A DNA stretch of 64,000 bases from an uncultured Prevotellaceae bacterium. GTDB taxonomy: Bacteria > Bacteroidota > Bacteroidia > Bacteroidales > Bacteroidaceae. Position 1 is the first letter of the stretch; every line of letters begins with the position of its first letter. The notes under the pieces were generated by a model. It made no database searches and was not told the origin of the DNA. It was given only the letters and a program-made list of their open reading frames with translations. The translations under genes were made by a program, and so were the position numbers. Shown here one piece after another: positions 52,285 through 61,100 of the stretch. The stretch lies in contig CACWNV010000007.1 of the NCBI GenBank assembly GCA_902762325.1, positions 1-64,000 of the forward strand. Reading direction: 5' to 3'.

Positions 52285-52562
52285 ATGCCGATAGGCATTA
52301 GACTATGGTAGCCAGCCATACAGTTGTCCCCTTGGGGACTGCGAAATGGCTGGTAAAAGCAACACCACACACATACACCTTGCTGCTATGCAAGGGACAA
52401 GTGCAACTCATGTCGCCTACCATAAAGGCAGGCTATGTTCTTAGGGGACTATCCTTCCCCAGCCATTTACTTTCCCTCGCTGGCGCGAACAGTGACCGTT
52501 GGTTCGCCGTACATAGCAGCACGGCTGTATGGCTGGCTACCATTGTCTGATGCCGCTGGCAT
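52285..52562. mobile_element. 278-bp inverted-repeat element, candidate MITE-like or structured element
   Basis: Its ends are inverted copies: left 52285-52323 and right 52525-52562 (39 and 38 nt), with a perfect 19-bp core ATGGTAGCCAGCCATACAG / CTGTATGGCTGGCTACCAT (52305-52323, 52525-52543). The outer parts each contain a mini-hairpin (ATGCC-gata-GGCAT and ATGCC-gct-GGCAT). Inside are a self-complementary GTCCCC-TT-GGGGAC and two further 10-bp inverted pairs that cross each other (AAATGGCTGG with CCAGCCATTT; TGCTGCTATG with CATAGCAGCA). An 81-codon ORF (52305-52550) fits inside but its ends are only the inverted arms, so I doubt it is a gene. No target duplication was found with certainty. 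Confidence 0.55.
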
Positions 52563-52703
52563 CTTTCCACTCCCCCAATACCAATCATCACATTCTTTCA
52601 TCTGAATTCATCTTTTCATTGGACTAACTGCTATTAGCTTTTATCTTATAAATAAGAACTAATTATTTTAATCGAAACGCTTTTATGATTCCAAAAATAA
52701 TTA

Positions 52704-52711
52704 TATATTTG
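52704..52711 (+). promoter_or_regulatory. -7 box (TATATTTG) of the BspA-like gene
   Basis: Match to TAnnTTTG. In-frame starts are GTG 52716, ATG 52731 and ATG 52755; the first is too close to the -7 box for a normal leader, so 52755 with its signal peptide is preferred. Confidence 0.5.
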
Positions 52712-52754
52712 CAAGGTGAATGGTTACCTGATGTTAAACCCTTTAAATCCATTT

Positions 52755-55700
52755 ATGAAACAACTATTACTATCAATCCTTATGATGCTCCTACCGCTAC
52801 TGGCAAACGCAGAGTCGGTAGAGATTAACGGCATCTATTACAATCTGTCGAAAGAAACCAATACGGCAGAAGTGACTTATGCCCCAGATGATGCAGATTA
52901 TTATTATTCTGGCGATATAGTGATACCAGAAACAGTCAATTATGAGGGGATTTCTTACAGCGTGACATCCATCAGAAATGGTACTTTCTGGAACTGTTAC
53001 GAACTCACCTCCATCACCATTCCCAACAGTGTAACATCCATCGGAAACTATGCTTTCTATGACTGTTCAAGTCTTACCTCCATCACCATACCCAACAGTG
53101 TAACATCCATCGGAAACTCTGCTTTCTATAGGTGTTCAAGTCTTACCTCCATCACCATACCCAACAGTGTAACATCCATCGGAAACGGCGCTTTCTATGG
53201 CTGTTCAGATCTTACCTCCATCACCATACCCAACAGTGTGACATTCATTGGAGAGGGCGCTTTCAAAGGTTGTTCTAATATTAAAACAATTAAAGTGGAA
53301 AATGGGAATACAACCTATGATTCTCGAAATGATTGTAATGCCATCATCAGAACTGCTGATAATGAACTAATTGCTGGATGTTTAAACACCGTTATTCCCA
53401 ACAGCGTGACATCCATCGGAAACGGTGCTTTTGAAGGCTGTTCACTTCTGGCTTCTATAATCATCCCCAACAGCGTGACATCCATCGGAAACACTGCTTT
53501 CGCTAACTGTTCAGGCCTGACCTCCATCAGCATTCCCAACAGCGTGACATCAATTGAGGACTTGGCTTTCTATGGATGTGAAAGTCTCACGTCTATGACT
53601 ATTGGCAATAGTGTGACATCAATTGGAATTGAGGCATTCTCTGCCTGTTCCAGCTTGACTATAATTAAAGTGGACGATGGGAATCCGATTTATGACTCTC
53701 GGAATGATTGTAATGCCATCATTAGAACTGCTGATAATGAACTAATTGTTGGATGTTTAAACACCGTTATTCCCAACAGTGTGACATCCATCGGAAACGG
53801 TGCTTTTGAAGGCTGTTCACTTCTGACTTCTATAATCATCCCCAACAGTGTGACATCCATCGCAGACTATGCTTTCTATTATTGTCAAAGTTTGACATCT
53901 ATTGAGATCCCCAACAGCGTGACTTCCATCGGAAATTATGCATTTGTCTACTGCTCTGGCTTAAAATACATTACCTCACTAATAGAAGAGCCTTTTGCTA
54001 TTAGTGACTATGTGTTCTCTGATTATGCTGATCCCTATTCTAATGCCATTTATGATAATGCCATTCTTAATGTTCCCATTGGCACGAAGTCGAAGTATGA
54101 AACAACTGATGGCTGGAAGAACTTCACAAACATAGTGGAAGTAGATTTAAATTCCATCATCGACTTCGCCGATGCCACGGTGAAAGCCATCTGCGTAGAG
54201 CACTGGGATACCAACGGCGATGGGATGCTGAGCTATGACGAGGCAGCGGCAGTTACGGATTTAGGAAGGGTGTTTTCTAATAATAAAGAAATAACTTCAT
54301 TTGATGAATTGAAATACTTCACTGGGCTGAAATCTATCGGAGAAGATGCTTTCTCTAATTGTTCAGCTCTTACCTCCATCACCTTCGGCGGTAACTTAAC
54401 ATCCATCGGAGACTATGCATTCCGATATTGTTCAAGCCTTACCTCTATCACCATCCCCAACAGTGTGGTATCTATCGGAAAATATTCTTTTTCAGGTTGT
54501 TCAGGATTGATTTCCATTCGAGTGGACGAAGGGAATCCTGTGTTTGACTCTCGTGAGAATTGTAATGCTATTGTTATGACTGAGAATAATGAACTTATTG
54601 TTGGATGTTCAAACACCATTATCCCCAATAGCGTGACAAGTATTGGAAGCTATGCTTTCGCTGAATGTGATAGCCTCACCTCAATTACCATTCCTAACAG
54701 CGTGACAAGTATTGGGGGCTATGCTTTTGAGGACTGTGATAGCCTCACTTCTATTACCATTCCCAACAGTGTTACCGTCATCGAAGAATGTGTTTTCGAA
54801 GGTTGTCTTAGATTGGTAGATGTAACACTGCCAGAGGGCTTGACTTCCATTGGGAAAGAAGCTTTCTCGTATTGTGGCTTTTCCACCATTTCCCTTCCTC
54901 AGTCTCTTGTCCGTATTGGAAAATTGGCTTTTGAAGGCAGTCCTTTGACTACTATCACTCTGCCCAAGAATGTAGCATATCTTGGCAATGCAGATAAAGT
55001 CGGTTCAAATGGAGAGATAATAGAGGAAGATGATCTTTACGATGATGTCTTTTATACTTGCGACTTACTGACTGAAGTGAAGGTTGATGAACAGAATCAG
55101 GCTTATGCTTCGGTCGAAGGCTTGCTGATGACCAAGGACATGAAGACTCTGCTTTACATTCCTGGAGCCAAGACCGAAGAGGTGGTTCCTGAAGGTACAG
55201 AAACGATTCATAGAGGGGCTGTAGGCAGCCACAATTTGACCACAATAACACTTCCGAAGTCATTGAAGAATATTGAAGAATATAGTCTTTCCATGGGTCC
55301 TATTACATCGATTATCTCTAAGATTGAAAATCCTACTCCGATTAGCTATAGTGTTTTTTGGTATAATACTTACGATAATGCCACTCTCTATGTTCCAGTT
55401 GGTACGAAGTTGAAGTATGAGGCAACTGATGGCTGGAAGAAATTCAAGAACATCGTGGAAATGGATTTACTGCCCGTTGATAATGGACAGACCATTGACT
55501 TCGGTACAGATATTGATGAGAACACCAACCTTAATGGCATTATTATGGATAATGTGTTCGTAAACGTCAACAATGGCGATGGCAGTTACGACCCGTCGGA
55601 AGGTTGTATCATCGTGAGCAAGCCGACGGATGACTCCGCAATCGACGGCAAGGAAATCTTCGGCGAGGACTTCAAGGACAACTATACTGGCGTTGTGTTC

Positions 55701-56111
55701 AAGCTGGCACCGGGCGAAGGCACTATCAAGATCGAGGCCCAGACGACTGGCAATATGGTACTGAAGGTGAAGATTGGTGACGGTATGCCTATCACGATGG
55801 AACTGGAAGGCAAACTGAAAGTGTCGTTCCCATACAACGTGAGCGAAGACACATACGTTTATATCTATGGCGGTCTCAATACATCCAATAATGCCAAGGG
55901 CATGAGAAGGGCAGAGTCGGCAGACGGCACGCTGAAGATTTACGGCATTGAGGTGGATAGCAAAGCTAACGGTATAGAGTCGCTGGAGGTTTCACAGGAT
56001 GACATTTCCACCATCTACAATCTGAACGGTCACCGCATCAACTCACTCCAACGAGGCGTCAACATCATCCGCATGAATGATGGTACGGTAAGAAAGGTTG
56101 TGGTGAAATAG
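52755..56111 (+). CDS. BspA-type leucine-rich repeat surface protein
   Basis: 1118 residues from ATG 52755 (signal peptide MKQLLLSILMMLLPLLANAE). Most of the protein is ~23-residue LRR_5 repeats of the form IPNSVTSIGNYAFYDCSSLTSIT, typical of adhesins such as BspA. An EF-hand-like loop DTNGDGMLSYDEAA sits near residue 485. The C-terminal ~200 residues include a beta-rich region and end with IYNLNGHRINSLQRGVNIIRM..., a short Gly/Val/Lys-rich terminal module resembling sorting domains of type IX-secreted proteins. Likely surface-exposed. It contains an intragenic duplication (see findings). An inverted repeat follows at 56155. Confidence 0.9.
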   Translation: MKQLLLSILMMLLPLLANAESVEINGIYYNLSKETNTAEVTYAPDDADYYYSGDIVIPETVNYEGISYSVTSIRNGTFWNCYELTSITIPNSVTSIGNYAFYDCSSLTSITIPNSVTSIGNSAFYRCSSLTSITIPNSVTSIGNGAFYGCSDLTSITIPNSVTFIGEGAFKGCSNIKTIKVENGNTTYDSRNDCNAIIRTADNELIAGCLNTVIPNSVTSIGNGAFEGCSLLASIIIPNSVTSIGNTAFANCSGLTSISIPNSVTSIEDLAFYGCESLTSMTIGNSVTSIGIEAFSACSSLTIIKVDDGNPIYDSRNDCNAIIRTADNELIVGCLNTVIPNSVTSIGNGAFEGCSLLTSIIIPNSVTSIADYAFYYCQSLTSIEIPNSVTSIGNYAFVYCSGLKYITSLIEEPFAISDYVFSDYADPYSNAIYDNAILNVPIGTKSKYETTDGWKNFTNIVEVDLNSIIDFADATVKAICVEHWDTNGDGMLSYDEAAAVTDLGRVFSNNKEITSFDELKYFTGLKSIGEDAFSNCSALTSITFGGNLTSIGDYAFRYCSSLTSITIPNSVVSIGKYSFSGCSGLISIRVDEGNPVFDSRENCNAIVMTENNELIVGCSNTIIPNSVTSIGSYAFAECDSLTSITIPNSVTSIGGYAFEDCDSLTSITIPNSVTVIEECVFEGCLRLVDVTLPEGLTSIGKEAFSYCGFSTISLPQSLVRIGKLAFEGSPLTTITLPKNVAYLGNADKVGSNGEIIEEDDLYDDVFYTCDLLTEVKVDEQNQAYASVEGLLMTKDMKTLLYIPGAKTEEVVPEGTETIHRGAVGSHNLTTITLPKSLKNIEEYSLSMGPITSIISKIENPTPISYSVFWYNTYDNATLYVPVGTKLKYEATDGWKKFKNIVEMDLLPVDNGQTIDFGTDIDENTNLNGIIMDNVFVNVNNGDGSYDPSEGCIIVSKPTDDSAIDGKEIFGEDFKDNYTGVVFKLAPGEGTIKIEAQTTGNMVLKVKIGDGMPITMELEGKLKVSFPYNVSEDTYVYIYGGLNTSNNAKGMRRAESADGTLKIYGIEVDSKANGIESLEVSQDDISTIYNLNGHRINSLQRGVNIIRMNDGTVRKVVVK

Positions 56112-56154
56112 GCAAGTATTTCTTATTCCTCAAAACTGAGAAGCCTAAACGAAA

Positions 56155-56192
56155 TGAACCCCAGAAGTTAGTCAAAATACTTCTGGGGTTCA
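56155..56192 (+). terminator. Hairpin after the BspA-like gene
   Basis: TGAACCCCAGAAGT pairs with ACTTCTGGGGTTCA, a perfect 14-bp stem with a 10-nt loop. No T tract follows, so it may be a terminator of weak type or an RNA-end stabiliser. Confidence 0.6.
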
Positions 56193-56277
56193 CTTCATAT
56201 ATTTGATGATGGTTGAGAGCATGAGTCATATAATATAATTTAACAATCGAAAACACGTTCTTTCTTGATTGATTTAC

Positions 56278-56285
56278 TATTTTTG
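56278..56285 (+). promoter_or_regulatory. -7 box (TATTTTTG) of the sulfatase operon, leaderless type
   Basis: Ends 4 nt before the ATG at 56290. Predicts an mRNA starting at or very near the start codon. Confidence 0.5.
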
Positions 56286-56289
56286 CAAT

Positions 56290-57852
56290 ATGAAAGGAAA
56301 CCGCATACTCTTCCCTCTTGCAAATCTTATGGCTGTAGGGACCGTTGTGCCAGTAAGTGCCCGCCTTTTGCCTGGTGACACGACCGGTAAGCCGATGAAT
56401 ATTATCTATATCATGAGCGATGACCATTCTTATCAGACCATCAGCGCTTATGATCAGCGATTCATTGAAACACCGAACATCGACTGGATTGCCAGTCATG
56501 GTGTCCGTTTTACCAATTCGTTTGTCGCCAACTCACTCAGCGGCCCTTCTCGCGCATGTATGCTGACGGGCAAGCATAGCCATGCCAATGGATTCACCGA
56601 TAATACACGGCGGTTTGACCCGTCGCAACAGACTTTCCCCAAGCTGTTGCAGAAGGCGGGATATGAGACAGCCATGATCGGCAAATGGCATCTTGTTTCT
56701 GTCCCGACGGGCTTTAACTACTGGGACATCCTTATCGGACAGGGCGACTATTACAATCCCGACTTTATCTGCAATGGTGATACTGTACGGCGGCAGGGGT
56801 ATGTCACGAACATCACCACCGATCTTGCGCTGGACTGGCTTTCGGAGAAACGCGACAAGAAGAAGCCTTTCTGCCTGCTGCTGCATCATAAGGCACCACA
56901 TCGCGTGTGGAATCCCGACACTTGTGACCTTGACCTCTACAATGACCGCAAATATCCTCTGCCAGAAACATTCTATGATGATTATGAGGGAAGGCTCGCT
57001 GCCAAGAAGCAGGAGATGAGCATCATCAAGGACATGGACGTGGTCTATGACCTGAAGATGGCTGATAAAGAGCAGGAGATTCACACGGGATCGGTATTGG
57101 AGAGATGGGGACGTGCCAACTACAGACGGATGACTCCATCGCAGCGTGAGCAGTGGGACCGTCATTATAATCCCATCATCAGGCAGTTCAAGCGTGAGAA
57201 GCTCGAAGGAAAGGCTTTGGCTGAATGGAAGTACCAGCGGTATATGCACGACTATCTGAGGGTCATCCATTCGTTAGACAGGAATATCGGCAGGGTCATC
57301 GACTACCTGAGAGAGAACGACTTGCTTGAGAACACGATGATAGTCTATACCAGCGACCAAGGTTTTTATATGGGCGAGCATGGATGGTTTGACAAACGGT
57401 TCATGTACGAGGAGAGTTTCCGCACTCCCTTGCTGGTCTATCTCCCTCATGGAAAGGTGGGAGATGTCGCTGAGATGGTGCAGAATATCGATTATGCACC
57501 CACTATCCTTGAGTTGGCAGGCGTTCCCGTGCCATCCGATATTCAGGGTCGCTCCTTCCTTCCCTTGCTTCAGGGAAAGAAAGTGAAGAAGTGGCGTAAG
57601 TCCCTCTATTACCACTACTATGAATATCCGGCAGAACACTCCGTCTGCAGGCATTATGGAGTGAGGACGAAACGCTACTCGCTGATTCATTTCTATCAGG
57701 ATATCGATGCGTGGGAGCTTTACGACCTGAAGAAAGACCCTCAGCAGATGCACAACATCTATGGGATGCCGGGGACTGAGCGACTGACAAAGAAGCTGAA
57801 AAAGGAACTTCGCCGGTTGCAGGTTCTTTATAATGACCCGATAGACAAGTAA
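56290..57852 (+). CDS. Exported sulfatase (Ser-type, formylglycine family)
   Basis: 520 residues from ATG 56290; the in-frame ATG at 56269 lies upstream of the -7 box. The N-terminus looks like a signal peptide. NIIYIMSDDHSYQ gives the first two metal-binding Asp; NSLSGPSRACMLTGK (about residue 84) is the maturation motif S-x-P-S-R, so the active serine is presumably converted to formylglycine by an anaerobic enzyme. KWHL and DQGFYMGEHGWFDKR are further active-site motifs. Probably removes sulfate from host or plant glycans. The GH92 gene follows after 25 bp. Confidence 0.93.
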   Translation: MKGNRILFPLANLMAVGTVVPVSARLLPGDTTGKPMNIIYIMSDDHSYQTISAYDQRFIETPNIDWIASHGVRFTNSFVANSLSGPSRACMLTGKHSHANGFTDNTRRFDPSQQTFPKLLQKAGYETAMIGKWHLVSVPTGFNYWDILIGQGDYYNPDFICNGDTVRRQGYVTNITTDLALDWLSEKRDKKKPFCLLLHHKAPHRVWNPDTCDLDLYNDRKYPLPETFYDDYEGRLAAKKQEMSIIKDMDVVYDLKMADKEQEIHTGSVLERWGRANYRRMTPSQREQWDRHYNPIIRQFKREKLEGKALAEWKYQRYMHDYLRVIHSLDRNIGRVIDYLRENDLLENTMIVYTSDQGFYMGEHGWFDKRFMYEESFRTPLLVYLPHGKVGDVAEMVQNIDYAPTILELAGVPVPSDIQGRSFLPLLQGKKVKKWRKSLYYHYYEYPAEHSVCRHYGVRTKRYSLIHFYQDIDAWELYDLKKDPQQMHNIYGMPGTERLTKKLKKELRRLQVLYNDPIDK

Positions 57853-57877
57853 CGACGTCAATGAAAGCCTATGCTAT

Positions 57878-60085
57878 ATGAATAAATCCAGGAAACTGTT
57901 ATCTGCCATCATTGCATTGATGGCGTTCGTGCCGGTCTTTGCTGCCGATGTCTCTTATACCCAGTATGTGAATCCGCTGATAGGTACTGGCGGTCATGGT
58001 CATGTCTTTCTTGGTGCCAATGTGCCTTTTGGATTCGTGCAGCTGGGTCCCACTCAGCCCACTCGCGGCTGGGACTGGTGTTCGGGGTATCATTATTCCG
58101 ACTCAGTATTGGTGGGGTTCAGCCATCAGCACCTCAGTGGAACAGGCATCGGCGATTTAGGCGACATCACGATGTTACCGGTGAAAGATGCCACGCAGAA
58201 TCATGTCATCTTCACTCATCAAGCCGAGACGGCGGTACCGGGTTACTATTCGGTGAAGCTCAAAGAGCCGAATGTGATGGTTGAACTTACTGCTACCCAG
58301 CGTGTGGGTATGCACCGCTATACCTTCGGAGGTAACGAGAACCGCGGTCTCTTTCGTCTCGACCTGAAGCGTGGAGTGGGGTGGGACAATCTGGTGGAGA
58401 GTAAGTTCACCTTGGAGAAGCCGACGATGATTACCGGTTACCGCCTTTCTTCGGGCTGGGCAAAGCGACAGCAGGTGTTCTTTGCGGCAGAGTTCTCAAG
58501 ACCAGTCACGGTGGTTAGCACCGAAGGCGATTCCATTGCAGTCATTGCAGTCGATGATGTATCCCAGCCACTCCTTGTGAAGGTGGCCCTCTCGCCTGTC
58601 AGTATTGCAAATGCCAAGGAGAATCTGCTGGCAGAGCTGCCCGGCTGGGACTTCGTTCAAACATACAAGAAGGCTGATGAGGCTTGGAATGACGAACTGG
58701 CAAAGATATTGATTGAGACCAATGACGATGAGGCAAGACGTGTCTTCTACACCGCACTCTTCCACACCATGACAGCACCTTCAGTCTTCTGTGATGTCAA
58801 CGGCGAATATTATGGTTCAGACGGGAAGACTCATCATGCCGACTTCACCAATTACACCACCCTGTCGTTGTGGGATACCTATCGTGCCGCTCATCCGCTG
58901 ATGACACTCATACACCCTGAGCGACAACACGACATCGCTTCGACATTCATCAACATCTATCGGCAGCAGGGCAAGCTCCCGGTGTGGCACCTCATGGGCA
59001 ACGAGACCGACTGCATGGTGGGTAACCCCGGCATCCCTGTCCTTGCCGACCTCGTCATCAAGGGGTATGTTGATGACAAGGAGGCTGCCTACGAGGCGAT
59101 GAAGGCATCGGCGATGGCAGACGAGAGAGGACTCGCCCTGCTGAAGGAATACGGCTATCTGCCTTACGACAAGGAACCGGCTAACGAGACGGTTGCCAAA
59201 GGACTGGAGTATGCACTGGCAGATGCCTGTGTGGCGAAGGTTGCACAATTGCTCGGCAAGCAACAGGATGCTAAATACTTCTCTCAACGTAGTCAGCTCT
59301 ACCGCAGACTGTTCGACAAGGAGCGTCAATTCATGCGGGCACTGGACAGCAAAGGACAGTTCCGTCCGCTTTCAGAGCCTTTCGACCCCATACGCCAGCA
59401 CTCCGACTACACCGAGGGCAATGCGTGGCAGTATATATGGCTCGTGCCACATGATGTGAAAGGACTCATCGGGCTCTTCGGAGGCGATAAGCCGTTTGTA
59501 GAGAAACTCGACTCGCTGTTCATTGTCGAAGGCGACTTAGGCGAGAATGCAGCACCGGATATTTCGGGATTAATCGGACAGTATGCGCATGGCAACGAGC
59601 CAAGCCATCATGTCATCTATCTGTACAACTATGCTGGAATGCCCTGGAAGGGTGCTCCCCTGCTCCGCAAGACGATGAAAGAGATGTATTCCGACAATCC
59701 TGACGGATTGAGCGGAAACGAGGATGTGGGACAGATGTCGGCATGGTATGTGCTCTCTTCCATAGGACTCTATCAGGTGGAGCCTGCTGGAGGAGTCTAT
59801 GTCATCGGCTCCCCGCTCTTTGACAATGCGACGATTGAGGTTGGTGGCGGTAGGACATTCACCGTCACCACACACAACAATAGTCCTGAGAACTGCTATG
59901 TCCAGAGCGTACGGCTCAACGGCAAGCCTTACGCCTACTCATATATCACCTTCGCAGACATCATGAAGGGCGGGGTGATGGAGGTGACGATGGGGCCGCA
60001 ACCCTCCAAGTGGGGAACGGCAACAGGAAACCGTCCGCCCTCGCTGCTTGACAAAGGCAGGAAAATCAGGACGTATCAACGATGA
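57878..60085 (+). CDS. GH92-family alpha-mannosidase
   Basis: 735 residues. Signal peptide to about residue 22. Matches GH92: YVNPLIGTGGHGHVFLGANVPFGFVQLGP, GWDWCSGYHYSDSVLVGFSHQHLSGTG (calcium/substrate region), GNETDCMVGNPG, GNAWQYIWLVPHD, GNEPSHHVIYLYNYAG and the late DGLSGNEDVGQMSAWYVLSSIGLY. Family members are calcium-dependent exo-alpha-mannosidases acting on N-glycans or yeast mannan; linkage specificity is not given by sequence. It works with the sulfatase upstream. Confidence 0.95.
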   Translation: MNKSRKLLSAIIALMAFVPVFAADVSYTQYVNPLIGTGGHGHVFLGANVPFGFVQLGPTQPTRGWDWCSGYHYSDSVLVGFSHQHLSGTGIGDLGDITMLPVKDATQNHVIFTHQAETAVPGYYSVKLKEPNVMVELTATQRVGMHRYTFGGNENRGLFRLDLKRGVGWDNLVESKFTLEKPTMITGYRLSSGWAKRQQVFFAAEFSRPVTVVSTEGDSIAVIAVDDVSQPLLVKVALSPVSIANAKENLLAELPGWDFVQTYKKADEAWNDELAKILIETNDDEARRVFYTALFHTMTAPSVFCDVNGEYYGSDGKTHHADFTNYTTLSLWDTYRAAHPLMTLIHPERQHDIASTFINIYRQQGKLPVWHLMGNETDCMVGNPGIPVLADLVIKGYVDDKEAAYEAMKASAMADERGLALLKEYGYLPYDKEPANETVAKGLEYALADACVAKVAQLLGKQQDAKYFSQRSQLYRRLFDKERQFMRALDSKGQFRPLSEPFDPIRQHSDYTEGNAWQYIWLVPHDVKGLIGLFGGDKPFVEKLDSLFIVEGDLGENAAPDISGLIGQYAHGNEPSHHVIYLYNYAGMPWKGAPLLRKTMKEMYSDNPDGLSGNEDVGQMSAWYVLSSIGLYQVEPAGGVYVIGSPLFDNATIEVGGGRTFTVTTHNNSPENCYVQSVRLNGKPYAYSYITFADIMKGGVMEVTMGPQPSKWGTATGNRPPSLLDKGRKIRTYQR

Positions 60086-60128
60086 AGAAGAAAATTATTA
60101 AAGTAACAATAAACTTATCAGACAGACT

Positions 60129-61100
60129 ATGATTAGACTAAAGAAATTGGGAATGGTTGCTGTTATCATGATGACAGTAACCCTGTGCGCTCAAGCTCAG
60201 TCTAAAGTGTACTTCACGAAAGAGATTACTCCGCAGTCTCTTGTAAAAATCTGCAAAGCCTTGGGATGCACTCCTACAGGCCGTGTTGCCGTGAAAATCT
60301 CTACAGGAGAAGGAGGCAACACCCATTATCTGAAACCTACGCTGATACGGGATCTCGTTGATGAGGTGAACGGTACAATTGTAGAGTGCTGTACAGCCTA
60401 TGGCGGCACACGTCAGGATCCGAAAAAGCATTGGGAGACCATCCATGAGCATGGATTCGATTCAATCTTTGCCGTTGATATGATGGATGAGTTCGGTCAG
60501 ATACGTATTCCTGTCAAGGACAAGAAGCATCTGAAGTATGATATTGTCGGCGAACATCTTGCCAACTACGATTTCATGATTAATCTCGCACACTTCAAAG
60601 GGCATGCCATGGGAGGATTCGGCGGTGTCCTGAAGAATGCGTCCATCGGTGTTGCTTCGACTGCCGGCAAAGCCTACATCCATTCTGCCGGTAAGACGGA
60701 TGACTCCAAGTTGGCATGGACCCCCGAGTATATCGCTGCCGGTAAGACGCAGGATGATTTCCTGGAGTCTATGGCTGCTGCCGCTCAAGCCGTACACAAC
60801 TACTTTAGTGGAAACATCATATATATTAACGTGATGAACAATATGTCGGTAGACTGCGATTGTGACGGTCATCCTGCCAAGCCCGAATTGCAGGATATGG
60901 GAATCATGGCAAGCCTCGATCCCGTAGCCGTTGACCAGGCCTGCCTTGACAAAGTCTTTAACTATGAAGGCAAACCCGGGGATGACAACAAACCACTTAT
61001 CCAGCGTATCAACAGACAACATGGAACTTACATTACCGATTATGCAGAAAAAATAGGATTAGGTTCAAAGAAATACATATTAATAAACTTAGACAAGTGA
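60129..61100 (+). CDS. Exported DUF362 protein
   Basis: 323 residues with a signal peptide (cleavage near AQAQ, residue ~24). It matches DUF362: VKISTGEGGNTHYLKPTLIRDLVDEVNGTIVECCTAYGG, DFMINLAHFKGHAMGGFGGVLKN and CDCDGHPAKPELQDMGIMASLDPVAVDQACLD. Cys at ~47, a Cys-Cys at ~87-88 and the CDCD at ~242 could bind a metal or a cluster, but no ferredoxin motif is present. Function unknown; the overlap with a TonB-dependent receptor gene by 4 bp suggests a shared role in uptake. Confidence 0.85.
   Translation: MIRLKKLGMVAVIMMTVTLCAQAQSKVYFTKEITPQSLVKICKALGCTPTGRVAVKISTGEGGNTHYLKPTLIRDLVDEVNGTIVECCTAYGGTRQDPKKHWETIHEHGFDSIFAVDMMDEFGQIRIPVKDKKHLKYDIVGEHLANYDFMINLAHFKGHAMGGFGGVLKNASIGVASTAGKAYIHSAGKTDDSKLAWTPEYIAAGKTQDDFLESMAAAAQAVHNYFSGNIIYINVMNNMSVDCDCDGHPAKPELQDMGIMASLDPVAVDQACLDKVFNYEGKPGDDNKPLIQRINRQHGTYITDYAEKIGLGSKKYILINLDK

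Noticed and set aside
52305..52550. 81-codon ORF inside the inverted-repeat element
   Set aside because: Its first and last codons are made by the inverted arms, no ribosome binding site or signal is seen, and the DNA is dominated by palindromes. Possible but not supported as a gene.
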